This document shows, piece by piece, positions 23,614 to 33,962 of a stretch of DNA of 64,000 nucleotides (positions within the stretch are counted from its first letter, which is position 1; each line of letters starts with the position of its first letter). The stretch is from Plectosphaerella cucumerina (taxonomy: Eukaryota; Ascomycota; Sordariomycetes; Glomerellales; Plectosphaerellaceae). The stretch covers positions 930,001 to 994,000 of the forward strand of contig JAGPXD010000005.1 of the NCBI GenBank assembly GCA_020746995.1, given 5' to 3'. Below the pieces are notes generated by a model, which saw nothing but the letters and a program-made list of their open reading frames with translations, did not search any database and had not been told where the DNA came from. Position numbers and translations under genes: made by a program.

Positions 23614-24351
23614 TTACCGCTTGGTGTAGCGGTACCAGTTGTTGGGGTGCTCGCCCAGGCACTCGCCAACAGGGACGGACTTGAGGCCGCGGCGGGCCAT
23701 CTCGGAGAGCATGCGAGGCAGCAGCTGGTTGACGGTCATGTCGTGGACGTCGTGGGCCAGGACGATGGAGCCGCCGCGGTTGAGGCCGGCGACGAAGTCG
23801 TTGAAGGAGGCGTTGGTGTCGAACTTCCAGTCGTTGGTGTCGACGTCGGTGATGATGACGCGGTACTTGAGGCCCTTCATGATGGCGAGGGTCTCGGCGT
23901 TGTACTCGAAGTAAGGGGGGCGCATGTAGGTGGGATAGCGGCCGACGAGGTCGATCATCTCGTGCTCGAGACGGGTCATCTGGGCCTTGACATCGTCCCA
24001 GCCGAGCTGGGGGAGGTGGGGGTGGTTCCAGGTGTGGTGGCCGACCTGGTGGCCCTCGTTGAACATGCGCTGGAGGGTAGGGACGTTGTTGCGGAGCTGG
24101 TCGAAGTTGTCGCCGTTGACGAAGAAGGTGGCGCGGTGGCCGCCGGCGCGGAGCTGGTTGAGGGCGTTGGCGGTGAAGCCGGCGATGCCGTCGTCGAAGG
24201 TCAGGGCGATGGTGCCGGGCTTGGTGCACGAGAAGATGGCAACGCCCTGGTCAACGTAGGGGGGGACGGGGCTGCCGTTCTGGCGCTCCTCAAGGGGGGC
24301 GGCAGAGGTGACGGCGAGGGCGCCGAGGGCGCAGGCGAGGGAGAAGCGCAT
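23614..24351 (-). CDS. secreted polysaccharide (chitin) deacetylase, CE4 family
   Basis: Single exon, 245 aa, starting at the ATG at 24351 because the signal peptide (MRFSLACALGALAVTSA) begins there. Upstream codons in frame are leader sequence. NodB-homology motifs are intact: TFDD (51-54, catalytic base and metal Asp), HTWNHP (106-111, metal His pair), RPPY (144-147) and LAHDVH (198-203). CE4 enzymes remove N-acetyl groups from chitin oligomers or wall chitin with a divalent metal ion, which in plant-associated fungi can hide wall chitin from host receptors. No chitin-binding module is present. Length matches compact single-domain members. Confidence 0.93.
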   Translation of the reverse strand: MRFSLACALGALAVTSAAPLEERQNGSPVPPYVDQGVAIFSCTKPGTIALTFDDGIAGFTANALNQLRAGGHRATFFVNGDNFDQLRNNVPTLQRMFNEGHQVGHHTWNHPHLPQLGWDDVKAQMTRLEHEMIDLVGRYPTYMRPPYFEYNAETLAIMKGLKYRVIITDVDTNDWKFDTNASFNDFVAGLNRGGSIVLAHDVHDMTVNQLLPRMLSEMARRGLKSVPVGECLGEHPNNWYRYTKR

Positions 24352-27011
24352 GGTGAAGGTTGGTATTAGGGGGAGGAGAGGGTAAAGCGAGTGGACTATT
24401 CGGGTGGTAAGGCCGAAAGGAGGAAGCGAGTGTAAGGGGACGAAGTATGGGCCGAGGGCTGAACTTGCGAGTCTCAGGCTTTCTTGTTCGGGGGGCAACT
24501 GGGAATGGAGAATACTTATACTCGACGGGTTGACAGAGATCCCCGGCTAGAAGACGGGAAACGGCGCCGCCGGCCGGGGGAAGGTTTCTTGGGTGTGGAC
24601 TCGAGCAGGGTGGTGGTTGTTGTTGGCGTGGTGTGTGTGGTAGGGGGATCCCGGACGAGGGCACAGACTCGGGTCAAATTTCAGCGGCGGCGTGGAGAAA
24701 AGGGGGGGCAAAGGGGCCTGCTGGGCGACTCGGGCCCGTCGGGGATGGAGACTCTGCCTGGGAGCCCTTGTGCCATCCTGGCAGCATCCAGGCAGATGGA
24801 CAGGCAGACGGGTTGGCGTTCTCCCCCCGGGTCAGTCGACGTCAGAGGTCCCTCGGTGCATGACCCTCGAAAAGGGCAGCAATGGCGCCGGCAGAGGGGA
24901 CTTTCGATCACGAGTATTGGGCTTGGCGGACGAGGTTGCTGGTCCGAGGCCCGGGTCTTGGGACCTTGGCAGCACGCAGACCGAGCCCGAAAGGGGTGCT
25001 TCTTTCGTCTTGGAAACATCCACTGTTCCCTGGTTTCTTCTGCACGCTGGCAGCCTTTACGGATCGTGTTCGACAGGCTCTAGGCTGGAAGATGCCTAGG
25101 CGGGCTGTCGTAGCGTGGGTGGTCTGCCAGGGCACCAATGGACGGGACGCGGGACGGCGTCTTTTTACCTTCCCTTCCCAATGTCGGCTGTAAGCCGCAG
25201 CCCTAGCGGTTCGTGGGTGCATTTGCAGCGCGGGCCGCCGAGTTGTGGCCCGGCCGTGGTTTGTGGGATTGCGATGGATGGGAAGGGGGTTCCAGTTCGG
25301 ACGACGGGTGCATAAGCGCGTACTGAGTACCTATGGCCTGTCTTTTTCCGCATGTTTGCTTCTTCAGATGGCACCTTGACCTCGACACTCAGTCATCAGG
25401 GTCGCATCGCCTGCTGCGTCCGCTGCACCCGCGGCGCCACTCTGCAGGCGGTGGATGCCCTCTGCTCGGCCTTGTCCGACGGCGCTGAGCTGCAAAGCTG
25501 GCACCACTGTTTGTTAACTGGGACCCCGGCAGGGTGAAAGACGATCACTGCCATTCACAGAATATAGGGCCCCTCAAGCTGCCTGCGCTTCCGACTTGGC
25601 CTCACGCACTGATCGTCGCCCAGCCTGTGTCGGACGTGGTGCTGGGTCTGGTCGGGCTGCAGGCTGGCAGGCCCGGTCTCTGGAATAGGCTTCTCGTAAA
25701 GCCCGTAAAATAACAGGCGAGCACCGAGGGACTTTTGAGAAAGCACGCGGGTATCCGGCCGGTCCCCGGTCCCGGTTTGTGGGAGCACTGCCACGGAGAA
25801 TGCTGTGGGTGCCTGAGATTTAATTTATGCTTAATTGCCCACTCAAATGCGACTCGACGACCGTTTTCTTCCAGCGGGATGTGGATGGACAAAGTATCCG
25901 GCGCTGACTGATCCACGGGGCGTGTTCAACGGCCGCCCGATGCCGCCGGCGCCCGTTTTTCTTTCCTCCTCCTCCTCTCGGTATGACGCGCCGCCGACAA
26001 ATACCATCCACGATGGATGCGCTACCCGATGATCATCAGTCCTTAACCCATCCTTTGCGATGGGCCCTGCTGCAAGACGAGCAATATTGCTCACCGGCGG
26101 TCAGGCATGACATCACCCCCGATTGTCGGGCCTAGAAAGATGGTGCCAGCTGAGGGAACTGATCCTGCTGACATCCCACGCCGCACGCCGGGAGGTTCGT
26201 ATTCAGCTTCTCCTGCATCTTATCATCTCACCCGTACGGGAAATGCACCGATCGAGCCAATTGCCGGTTCCCGTCCCCCCCTTGACGCCCGTCCGGGCAC
26301 ACGTGCTCAGCTACTGGTTGCGAGCGCCAGAAAAGCAAGGGACTGGTCGGGAAGAAGCAATGCCGTCGCTGACCGCTGGCGGCCCTGGCTCACACCCGAC
26401 GAACTCTCTCCGGTGTCTCAGTCCACCTCTGTCTCTCCACCGTCCAGTTTGTCCAGGTACCTAAAAATGACCTCAGCGCTCCCGAACCATGACTCAAATC
26501 CCGCACTCGTCGGCGGCGTGGCGAGAGAAACCTGGAGCTAGAACTGCGGTGGTGCTCCGCGGTCCACATCGCAAGTGTCCGCTGTGCCTGGCGGCGTCTT
26601 GGCGGACAACGCACTGCAACCGTGGTGCCTGCGCCGCTGTCAGTTTGACGCCCGTCGGCCCCTGCTGCGTCGGGCAATTCTCCATATTGCGGCGTTCACG
26701 AGTGCCAAGGCTCGGCACGCTGGGATGGGGAACCCGTATCTGCGGGAGGAGACTGTTGGAGTTGTTCGTACCTGTGGCGGTGAATGAGGCCAAGCATAGT
26801 GGCTGCAAATGTCATACGGATGTCGGGCTGCTTTGCACGGGCACTCGGGCATTCGGTCATGGTTTGAGAAGAAGATGCGAGTGGCCAAGTCACTGTTTGT
26901 CGCCGACAGAGGGAAGACCCTGACAGAAACTCCAGTACACTTGGGGCGCGGGGTTTCCGCCAACGGCCCTGGTGTTTGTCTCCATGTCTCCAGCTTCAGA
27001 CCCTTCTTCTC
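24352..27011. other. intergenic, 2.7 kb
   Basis: Long gene-poor stretch. The first part is the upstream region of the deacetylase gene. The remainder carries many short overlapping ORFs with high GC but no protein-like composition or splice structure. No tandem repeat, transposon end or RNA gene recognised. Confidence 0.45.
24513..24520 (-). promoter_or_regulatory. TATA-like element of the CE4 deacetylase gene
   Basis: TATAAGTA on the minus strand about 165 bp upstream of the ATG at 24351. Confidence 0.45.
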
Positions 27012-28786
27012 TCACCAGCACACACCCAAATCGCCCTCTGTGGAATACACGTGAAAGGGCACATACGCCGATGACGTACCTCCTGCACCAAGGCTATACC
27101 CAACAACCCCCTCTGCTCCGGCTGACGCCGAGATGTACTCCCTCGTCACCGCCCATCCCCCATCATCCCCTGCTGCCCGCTGCCGGAAGAACGTTGTCCA
27201 CGCACCTCCCCCGTCCGCCGTCCCGATGACCGCGTTCCTGATCCGCGCCGCCTCCGGCACGGCCACCCCGCGCCAGTCCGGCCTTCTCACCTCTCCCTCC
27301 CCCGTTTCCTCCTCCAACTGCACAACCCTCGCCGCAATGTTGACCATCTGCTGCGCATCCCACGAATTCTCTTTGAAGCCCCGCCCCGCCAGCCGTCGCA
27401 ACAGACCCAACGCCGAGCGTCGTGTGACTGCATGCCGACACTTGATCGTGGTGATGTAAAGCGGCGGCATCACGCCCATGTCGAACCGGAACCTGCTCTC
27501 CCCATAATTCCCCCCAATGAGCCCCTCGCACAGTCCCACGATTGCAGAGAAATCGTCCAGGTGGTCGTCAAACGCCCCCTCTGCGGCGCTCAATGACGTC
27601 CCTGTGAAGATGCGCGCCTGGTGATAGTAGCACATGGCTACCCTGATCCCCTCGTCTTCCTCGTATCCCGACCGAACCACCGCCTTGAGCCATGCCTCAA
27701 ACAGCCCCTCGAGCCGCTTCTTTTCGCTCACAAGTGCCGCCCTCTCCACCATCCTCTGGTGTTCATCCACCTCCTCTTCCTTTGGGCGCCGCACCCACAA
27801 TCTTGCCTCCCGCCCAGAAGCCAGACTATCGTCGGCCACCTCGAAGAACGCCCTCGCAGCATCGGCTGCTGTGGCAAACACCTCTGGCATCCGCACCCCT
27901 CCCCCCTCGCCCGTGATGCGCAGCCCCATCGGCAACGGCGTCGGTGTCCCTCCGAGCACCACCGCCGACAACGCGAGTTTGGAGAATATCGGCGCCAGAT
28001 GATCCCTCAGAAACCCGGCAGCCGGGGTACTCGCCCTCCCAACCTCATAAGATGACAATAGTTGCCTTCCTTGATCGACGTGCATCCTCGCCGCGGCGTT
28101 GTTGCCAACCATGAACTCGACGCACACGAACAACGCGCAGGCCAGAAGCGGCACCGCACCAGACACAGTACCCTGCGCCTCCGGGGGCTTCCATTGCTGC
28201 AAGGCTCGCAGCGCTCTGCCGTAGTGCGCTGCAGCGAAGGGGCCGAGCGCCGGGACGCCCGTGACGGGGCGGGGACCGCCATGGTACCGCGTCTCGTGGA
28301 GATGGCTGACGACTACAACCGCATGCCGAATGGCCGGTTCGCGGTGGCAGAGTGCTGGGATGATGCTGTTCCAGACAGGGCTGGCGGCGGTGCAAAATAG
28401 GTCAAGGCCTGAGCAGTGTCTGTAGAAGGAAAAAGCGCGTTGTTCGGCTGGGTCCCAGTCCGGGTCGGCCGCGGGTGCGGCCGGGATCGTCGGGATCGCG
28501 CTCTGGGCAGACCGTTCGCTGTAAAGAGCCAGCTGCGTCGGCGTTGGGCGGCGCGGAAGCTTTGGGAGAGGATAGCCGTCGCATTTCCTGTGTGTCTTGA
28601 CGCAGCGCAGGCAGGAAGGCTTCGTCTCGTCGCACTTGATGCGCCGGGCCCTGGGTATGTGAGTGGGGATGCGTCCCCCGGAGGGGCCGGACACACTCAC
28701 TTGCAGGTGAAGCACCCGGTCCGGGTCTTGGTGGAGCCCTTCCGGCCGGTTTTCGGGGCCGGGGGATCATTCTGGGGGTTCGTCAT
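27012..28786 (-). CDS. Zn(II)2Cys6 fungal transcription factor
   Basis: Two exons (28786-28701 and 28650-27012) with a 50-nt intron (GTGAGT donor, CCCAG acceptor) give 574 aa. The intron splits the zinc cluster, and splicing gives the complete C-x2-C-x6-C-x6-C-x2-C-x6-C pattern (Cys25, 28, 35, 42, 45, 52) after a basic N-terminus. A linker (PLPKLPRRPTP) and a long helical region follow, as in the fungal-specific transcription factor domain (FYRHCSGLDLFC, HYGRALRALQQ, LACALFVCVEFM). It binds DNA in the nucleus. The target is unknown. The nearest genes give no pathway context. Confidence 0.9.
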
Positions 28787-29679
28787 TTGGGTCGGGGATG
28801 TCTTTGATCGAGACTTGAATGCGGATAGATCCGCTCAGCGGGGAAGGCGGCTGCAGGTTTTGTTGATAAGGACGTGACACCCTGGTGCTGGTGTCTGAGA
28901 GAAGTGTACGCGGCCCTGGGCTGACGGCGAAGGAACCGAGATGGGGGGTCGGCAGGATGGGGTCTAGTCGCGAAGGCTACGGCTAGGCTAGTCGCCATTC
29001 GCGGTCAGAAAGCCGGCTAAGATGGTCTTCAAAGAATGCCGGAAGGAATGGCGGGGATGCAGGGAGGATGAAACATGGGAGGTGAGATGAGAGGTCGTGG
29101 GTTGGGTGAGGCTTGTGATGAGATTCGTCAGGGCCAAGCCTTCATGTCAGCAGGGGTCACGTTTGGTAGCACCTTTGATTGGCAGGCTCGGTCTGGTCCG
29201 GGAAACTGTTGGGGCTTGTTCTCCCCCCAGGTCGACCTCTTGTCTTCTTCTCGTGTAGGTCTGAACTTGAATGGCATGGGGCGCCGTTATTCGATGGGCC
29301 GTGGTCTGAATGTCTGATCATGTTGCCTTGAGAACACTTCAAGGAAGGGTCTGTCAGGCTTGGTTTTATCCATCTTAACATTTCCTCTCATGGCAGCATT
29401 TCGAAGCGTGGAACTTTTGTCTTGGGTGTCACGACTCACAAAAGTCCCCATGGGTTTGCTTCGCGGGCACAAGTACCTGGCTCATTGTGGATGGCAACTT
29501 CGAGGTCAGAAATCTTCTTGACTCGGACTGTGAGAATCTCCTGAAATCATTCAGAGCATCACGTCGAGTGTCGTGAACGTCATAATGGTCAGGTTGTCAT
29601 CTGTTCTATCTACTCGACAGCCACTACAAACGAGTCGGACCTCCGCGCCATTAATCCAGATCCTTCACAAGCTGTTGGC
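28787..29679. other. intergenic, 0.9 kb
   Basis: Upstream region of the Zn2Cys6 gene and 3' region of the NmrA-like gene. No other feature recognised. Confidence 0.5.
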
Positions 29680-30679
29680 TTACATTGGAAAAGTCCAGCC
29701 ACTCTCAACCATCTCCACAGCCCGCTTCGTTGCCTCATCCAGGCTCTCCTCCGGCAGTCCAAATACCTTATTGTCAACACCCTCGTAGTTGCTGATCTCG
29801 TTGCTCGCCAGGAACACATTTCCGTACAGCCACTTGGCGAACCCTCTCCTGATCCCCCTCTTCAGCTCCTCCCCACCATCCTTGATTCTCTTCTCGACTT
29901 CCTCATACTGAATCTCCCAGTCCTTGTCGCTCGTCCCCAACACCCGGTTCAGGCTGTCGAGCATATCCCGTTGCGACACGCGGAAGCTGTTGATAATTGC
30001 CTGCTTCCCCTTGAAGTCCGCCAGCGAAGGCGAGGCCCCTTCCTCTGGCAGGCTGAGAAGACCGGCAATGGCGCGTCCGCACTGATCCCAAGTGCTGACG
30101 GCAATGGGGCGCCGCCCATCATCGAAGAAGGTTACCTTGCGGTCCTTGATGCTGAAGCCGAACCACTCCTCGCCCAGGGCCAGGCTCCATTCGTACCAGA
30201 AGCCGCAGCTCAGCATGATCGAGGTGGCGCCGCTTTTCTCAAGGTGTGAGATGCGGTTGATCAAATTGCTCATGTAAGGGTTGCCCTCGTCGGGCTTCTC
30301 CTTGTCGATGGGGTAGCCAAATGCGTTGGGCATGATGTAGGAGACGCCGGCTTGGACGGCGGCGTCGGCGATCCTAGCATGCAGCTCCTCGGGGGCGTTG
30401 GCGGAGAGGGTGATGATGAGGAACTGCTGGCCCTTGAGGGCAGATGCGATGGAGTCTTGGTCGTCGTAGTCGACCTTGATTGCCTTGACACCCTCTGGGA
30501 GCTCACTGTCGCTGTCCTTGCGAGTGAGACCGGTGACGGTGTGCTTGCCAGTCTGGACGAGGGCCTTGGCAAAGGCGCCACCGATGCGACCTCCGGCCTG
30601 TTCAAGTCAGAAAGAGCGATAGAAGTGAGAAAACGATACTTACTCCGATGATGGCGATGTTCTGGATAGGGCTGGCCAT
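29680..30679 (-). CDS. NmrA-like NAD(P)-binding reductase (isoflavone-reductase/CipA-like)
   Basis: Two exons (30679-30644 and 30597-29680) with a 46-nt intron (GTAAGT donor, AACAG acceptor) give 317 aa. The junction completes the nucleotide-binding motif IAIIGAGGRIGGAFAKAL at the N-terminus (GxGGxIG). The rest matches the atypical short-chain dehydrogenase/NmrA-like family: LTRKDSDSELPEGVKAIKVDYDD, LIITLSANAPEELHARIADAA, YIMPNAFGYP, and a W/Y-rich segment SCGFWYEWSLA. Family members are reductases or NADPH-sensing regulators in the cytosol. The substrate is unknown. Confidence 0.88.
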
Positions 30680-31297
30680 GATGAAGTCTGGTATGATCGA
30701 TGCGATGCTTGGTGTTGGAAGTCGAGACTTTTGATCAGCATCAACTTCATCTACACCTTTTATACATTCACTCCGTGGAAGAAACCATCGGACCTATGTC
30801 TTGGCTCCGTTGCTGGCATTGAAGCATCATCGATAGGGCTGTCCTGGTTACCGGAGTTAGTCGGACGTACAGTTGGAGAAGCGGGCTTAGGTGATGTCTT
30901 TTGGTGGAGGCCTGGCCGGGCGCAAGCCGTCCCCGGACCTGTACGACACCGTTTTCGCATCTAGGGGCATTACTGGCGCGTTGAGAGATGGAATGATCGT
31001 GGCCGGTGCGCCACCCGAGGGAACGGTGCCGGGTTGCCGTAGCCTTGTCGGTGAGTGGGTGTAGTGGTGACGGCTTGGCGGACTTAAATACCCCCCAAGT
31101 GCGGTTAACCCCGGACCCCTTGCTCAGGGGATTTAGCCAGAGGACATCATATCACGAAGGACTTAACAACAAAGTAGAGCGAGAAAATGAAGTGACATCA
31201 TTAGTTTATTGATTATCGAAATGGCAGTTGGTTTCTTCCGCTCAAAGTCCGGGCATCCGAGCCCTGGTCTCTCGGGCGTCAACCCCTAGCCTCGACT
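30680..31297. other. intergenic, 0.6 kb
   Basis: Upstream region of the NmrA-like gene and 3' region of the next leftward gene. Apart from the TATA element annotated separately, nothing is recognised. Confidence 0.5.
30757..30765 (-). promoter_or_regulatory. TATA box of the NmrA-like gene
   Basis: TATAAAAGG on the minus strand about 80 bp before the ATG at 30679. Confidence 0.55.
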
Positions 31298-32002
31298 TTA
31301 CTCGTGGCTGCCCTCGCCAATGCAGTAGGGGATGGGGTACGTGGTGCTGCTGCACAGACGGATAATACCAGCAACCCACTTCAAGTCGGTGCCGTAGGTG
31401 CGGTCCGTGTAGCTGTCGCACATGAAGGGGGTCTTCTCGAGGTTGTCGACGCAGCCGCTCCAAACGTTGCCCTCGACACGGCGGACATACGGCTGGCTGA
31501 CGATGAGACCGTGGTGGCCCTCGGGCACCTCGAAAGTCAGGGACTGCTCGTACGAGGACGACCACGACTGGGACGCCTCGATGGACAGCGACATGCCGAA
31601 GATCTGGTCGAGCGAGCCGACGCTCACCGAGGACCCGACGGAGATGGAGTTGGAAATCTCGGAACCGGAGGTGACGGTCACGGAGCCCTTGCCGCCAACG
31701 CTGCTGATGACGGGGGACATGGCGACGTCCCAGTTGAGGAACTGCCTGTCGGAGAGGACCTGGACCTCGCGAGTCCAGGCGCATCTGCGGTCGACGGCGG
31801 GCTCGGCGGGGAAGGAGGAAAGGTCGATCGGGGCGGGGGCGGCGGCGCGGGCCTCGAGGGCGGCGAAGTCGCTGGCCTTCATGACCTGAGTGGTACCGTC
31901 GACGCCGAGGACGAGAATGTCATCGGAGGCGAGCCTCTTGGTGACGGCGGCGCTGGAGACCGAGGCGAGGCCGAGCGCGAGGAGAGTGTAAGAGGGAAGC
32001 AT
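31298..32002 (-). CDS. secreted protein, effector-candidate family
   Basis: Single exon, 234 aa. A signal peptide (MLPSYTLLALGLASVSSAA) is followed by a KR site, a short pro-like region and a domain with many beta-type segments: RCAWTREVQVLSD..FLNWDVAMSPVIS, SISVGSSVSVG, HHGLIVSQPYVRRVEGNVWSGC, and the end GIIRLCSSTTYPIPYCIGEG. The spacing of Cys and Trp resembles a fungal secreted family often labelled celp0028 effector-like. That label is recalled, not searched. Likely disulfide-bonded and extracellular. No enzymatic motif visible. A long Gly/Asp-rich ORF on the opposite strand is a shadow. Confidence 0.72.
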   Translation of the reverse strand: MLPSYTLLALGLASVSSAAVTKRLASDDILVLGVDGTTQVMKASDFAALEARAAAPAPIDLSSFPAEPAVDRRCAWTREVQVLSDRQFLNWDVAMSPVISSVGGKGSVTVTSGSEISNSISVGSSVSVGSLDQIFGMSLSIEASQSWSSSYEQSLTFEVPEGHHGLIVSQPYVRRVEGNVWSGCVDNLEKTPFMCDSYTDRTYGTDLKWVAGIIRLCSSTTYPIPYCIGEGSHE

Positions 32003-33354
32003 GTTGAGAGTGTGCGATTATTTGAAATGTTGTTGTAAAGAGTGGATGTAGTCGAAGAGACTGTGTAACGAAAGACAGTGGAAAAAATGATTGTGGTGTG
32101 TATTTAGAACAGCAAGAAAGACAGGACAGAGAGTGTGAGACGGATGAAGAGCTCCTTTCTGACATGTCGGCAACGGGTTCCTTAACCTTTTATCATGCAA
32201 TACTGACGGACGCCTCGGAAGCAGCCGCGGTGATGTCCATCCAGGCTTGCCCGTGCAACATGCCCCGTCACCTCCTCCGTCCATCATGACCTGACGTCTG
32301 ACTCGGCCGCTGCCCACTTACACCCATCACTCAACGAGGCAGTGCATAGGGCAGGATACACGGAGCCGCCGGCCGACTCCCACCTTGGCGGCCTGACGCT
32401 CGACCCCTTCTCCGCCGTCTTCCCCCCCGGCGGCCGATGCCCCTCTCACCGGGGTTCCCGCCGGCGCATGTCGCGCTTCCATTCGCCTGACGCGCTCCCC
32501 CGGAAATGAGGCCGTCCCGGCAACTGACTCGATCGTCTCCAGATCGGGCACCCCACCGGCCGAAAGCAGCACCGGGCGGACGGCGAGGCGGGGACACCGC
32601 GGCTTGGCCGGTTTCAAGGAGGTCCAGGGGCCCCCTCCGTGAGATTCTAAATGCGACCTTTTACTCGCATTCAACAAATCATAGCCGCCACTGGCATCTA
32701 ATCGACCTCACGAATCTGAATGCACGGACTTGGGTCTGGTCAATGCATGTAGATTGGGTTTTTGGACGTTAACCATCATCTCATGTCCGCTATAGGAGGG
32801 GCGGATGCGGCCGAGCCAGGGGTTCGGCCGGTGCGTGTCCTATTTCGGGGGCATCAGGTGTCGATCTGCTACCCTTGGGACCCTGGGACTCCGCGGTATC
32901 TGAGCCCTCCGCGGTCAGCTGGGGACTTTTTGCTATCAGGAGAATCCACCGCTCAGCCTTCCTCTGAGTCGTGATATGTGTTTCAGGTGTTCGTATTTGC
33001 GAGGGACTCGGGAAGAGCGGTCATGCCATGGACTTGATGGCCATGGGAGGCCCGCTTGGAGATAGAGCCTTGCACGGAACTTGCCAGGAGATGATGATCA
33101 AGGGGATGTTGGAGTTGAGCGCGGCTAAAGCTTGAATCCGTCTGAGGTTGTCTGCGCAGCTGCAGTATAAGTCCACCTGTTCATCCTATGTCTTCGTCGA
33201 TCTGTTTCCTCACCACACCACTACACTCGCTTCTGCATCTTGCCTGTTTGCATACATTGTTTCTAGACTTTCGTTCTAATCACACTCACTGATCAACTCC
33301 ATCACTCTCACTTGCATATCCCTTTTCCCACAAACACCCTCAACATTCATCAAA
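32003..33354. other. intergenic, 1.35 kb divergent promoter region
   Basis: Lies between the starts of two secreted-protein genes that read away from each other (32002 leftward, 33355 rightward). A TATAA at 33166-33170 lies about 190 bp before the right-hand ATG. No other gene or repeat recognised. Confidence 0.5.
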
Positions 33355-33783
33355 ATGCTTCCCAAGGTCTTCGGCATCGTCCTCTTCAGCGCTTTCGCGT
33401 GAGCTCTTTTCCTCATCCGCTGTTCTTTGCCACATCTAACACGTCATAGCTCTGCGAACCTCCACACCAACTGCCACTGTGACAACGGAGAGGCATACAA
33501 CTGGCGCATCACCGCCGACGCCTGCAAGATCTACAACGATGCCAACTACAAGGTACGCCCTGACCCTCTCAGCATCCCCTTGCAAGTACTCACAGTCCTC
33601 CAGTGGGGTGGCGCAACATACGACTCGGCGACGGGTTGGTGCACACAGGCCGACGGCAACGCGCGGATCGCCGGCAAGGAGTGGGAGGCGGCGTGCCGGA
33701 GCATCGCCCAGACCGGCTTCGGCTGCGTCGACGGCCAGGGTTGGTGTTACGCCGCTGTCAGCGACGTCAGGGGACGTTGCTGA
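33355..33783 (+). CDS. small secreted cysteine-rich protein (108 aa)
   Basis: Three exons (33355-33398, 33450-33552, 33604-33783) with two 51-nt introns give 108 aa. The signal peptide MLPKVFGIVLFSAFASA is split by the first intron. The mature part of about 90 residues has eight cysteines, beginning NLHTNCHCDNGEAYNWRITADACK and ending GWCYAAVSDVRGRC, consistent with four disulfides. Small size, secretion and even cysteine number fit an apoplastic effector candidate or a surface protein. No named family recognised. Confidence 0.8.
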
Positions 33784-33962
33784 TGTTCTGCACTGGGAAG
33801 CAGCAGAGCTAGGAGTTGGGAGGAAATGGTAATAAAGAATAATCCATCACCACATTGAAGCCTTGTCTTGTATTTTTGACTCTTGAGCAAGAGGGTAGAG
33901 TATGGTAAGATTTCAGCTGAAAGGTCTCGTGGGAGAGTGAGACTGCGATGCCTTTGATGCAT

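Noticed and set aside
23437..24369. 310-codon Val/Gly-rich ORF on the plus strand
   Set aside because: Antisense to the CE4 deacetylase, whose motifs and signal peptide are clear.
24352..27011. Transposon or relic in the 2.7-kb gene-poor stretch
   Set aside because: No terminal repeats, transposase-like motifs or AT-rich RIP-like sequence could be seen.
31304..32038. 244-codon Asp/Gly-rich ORF on the plus strand
   Set aside because: Antisense to the secreted protein at 31298-32002.
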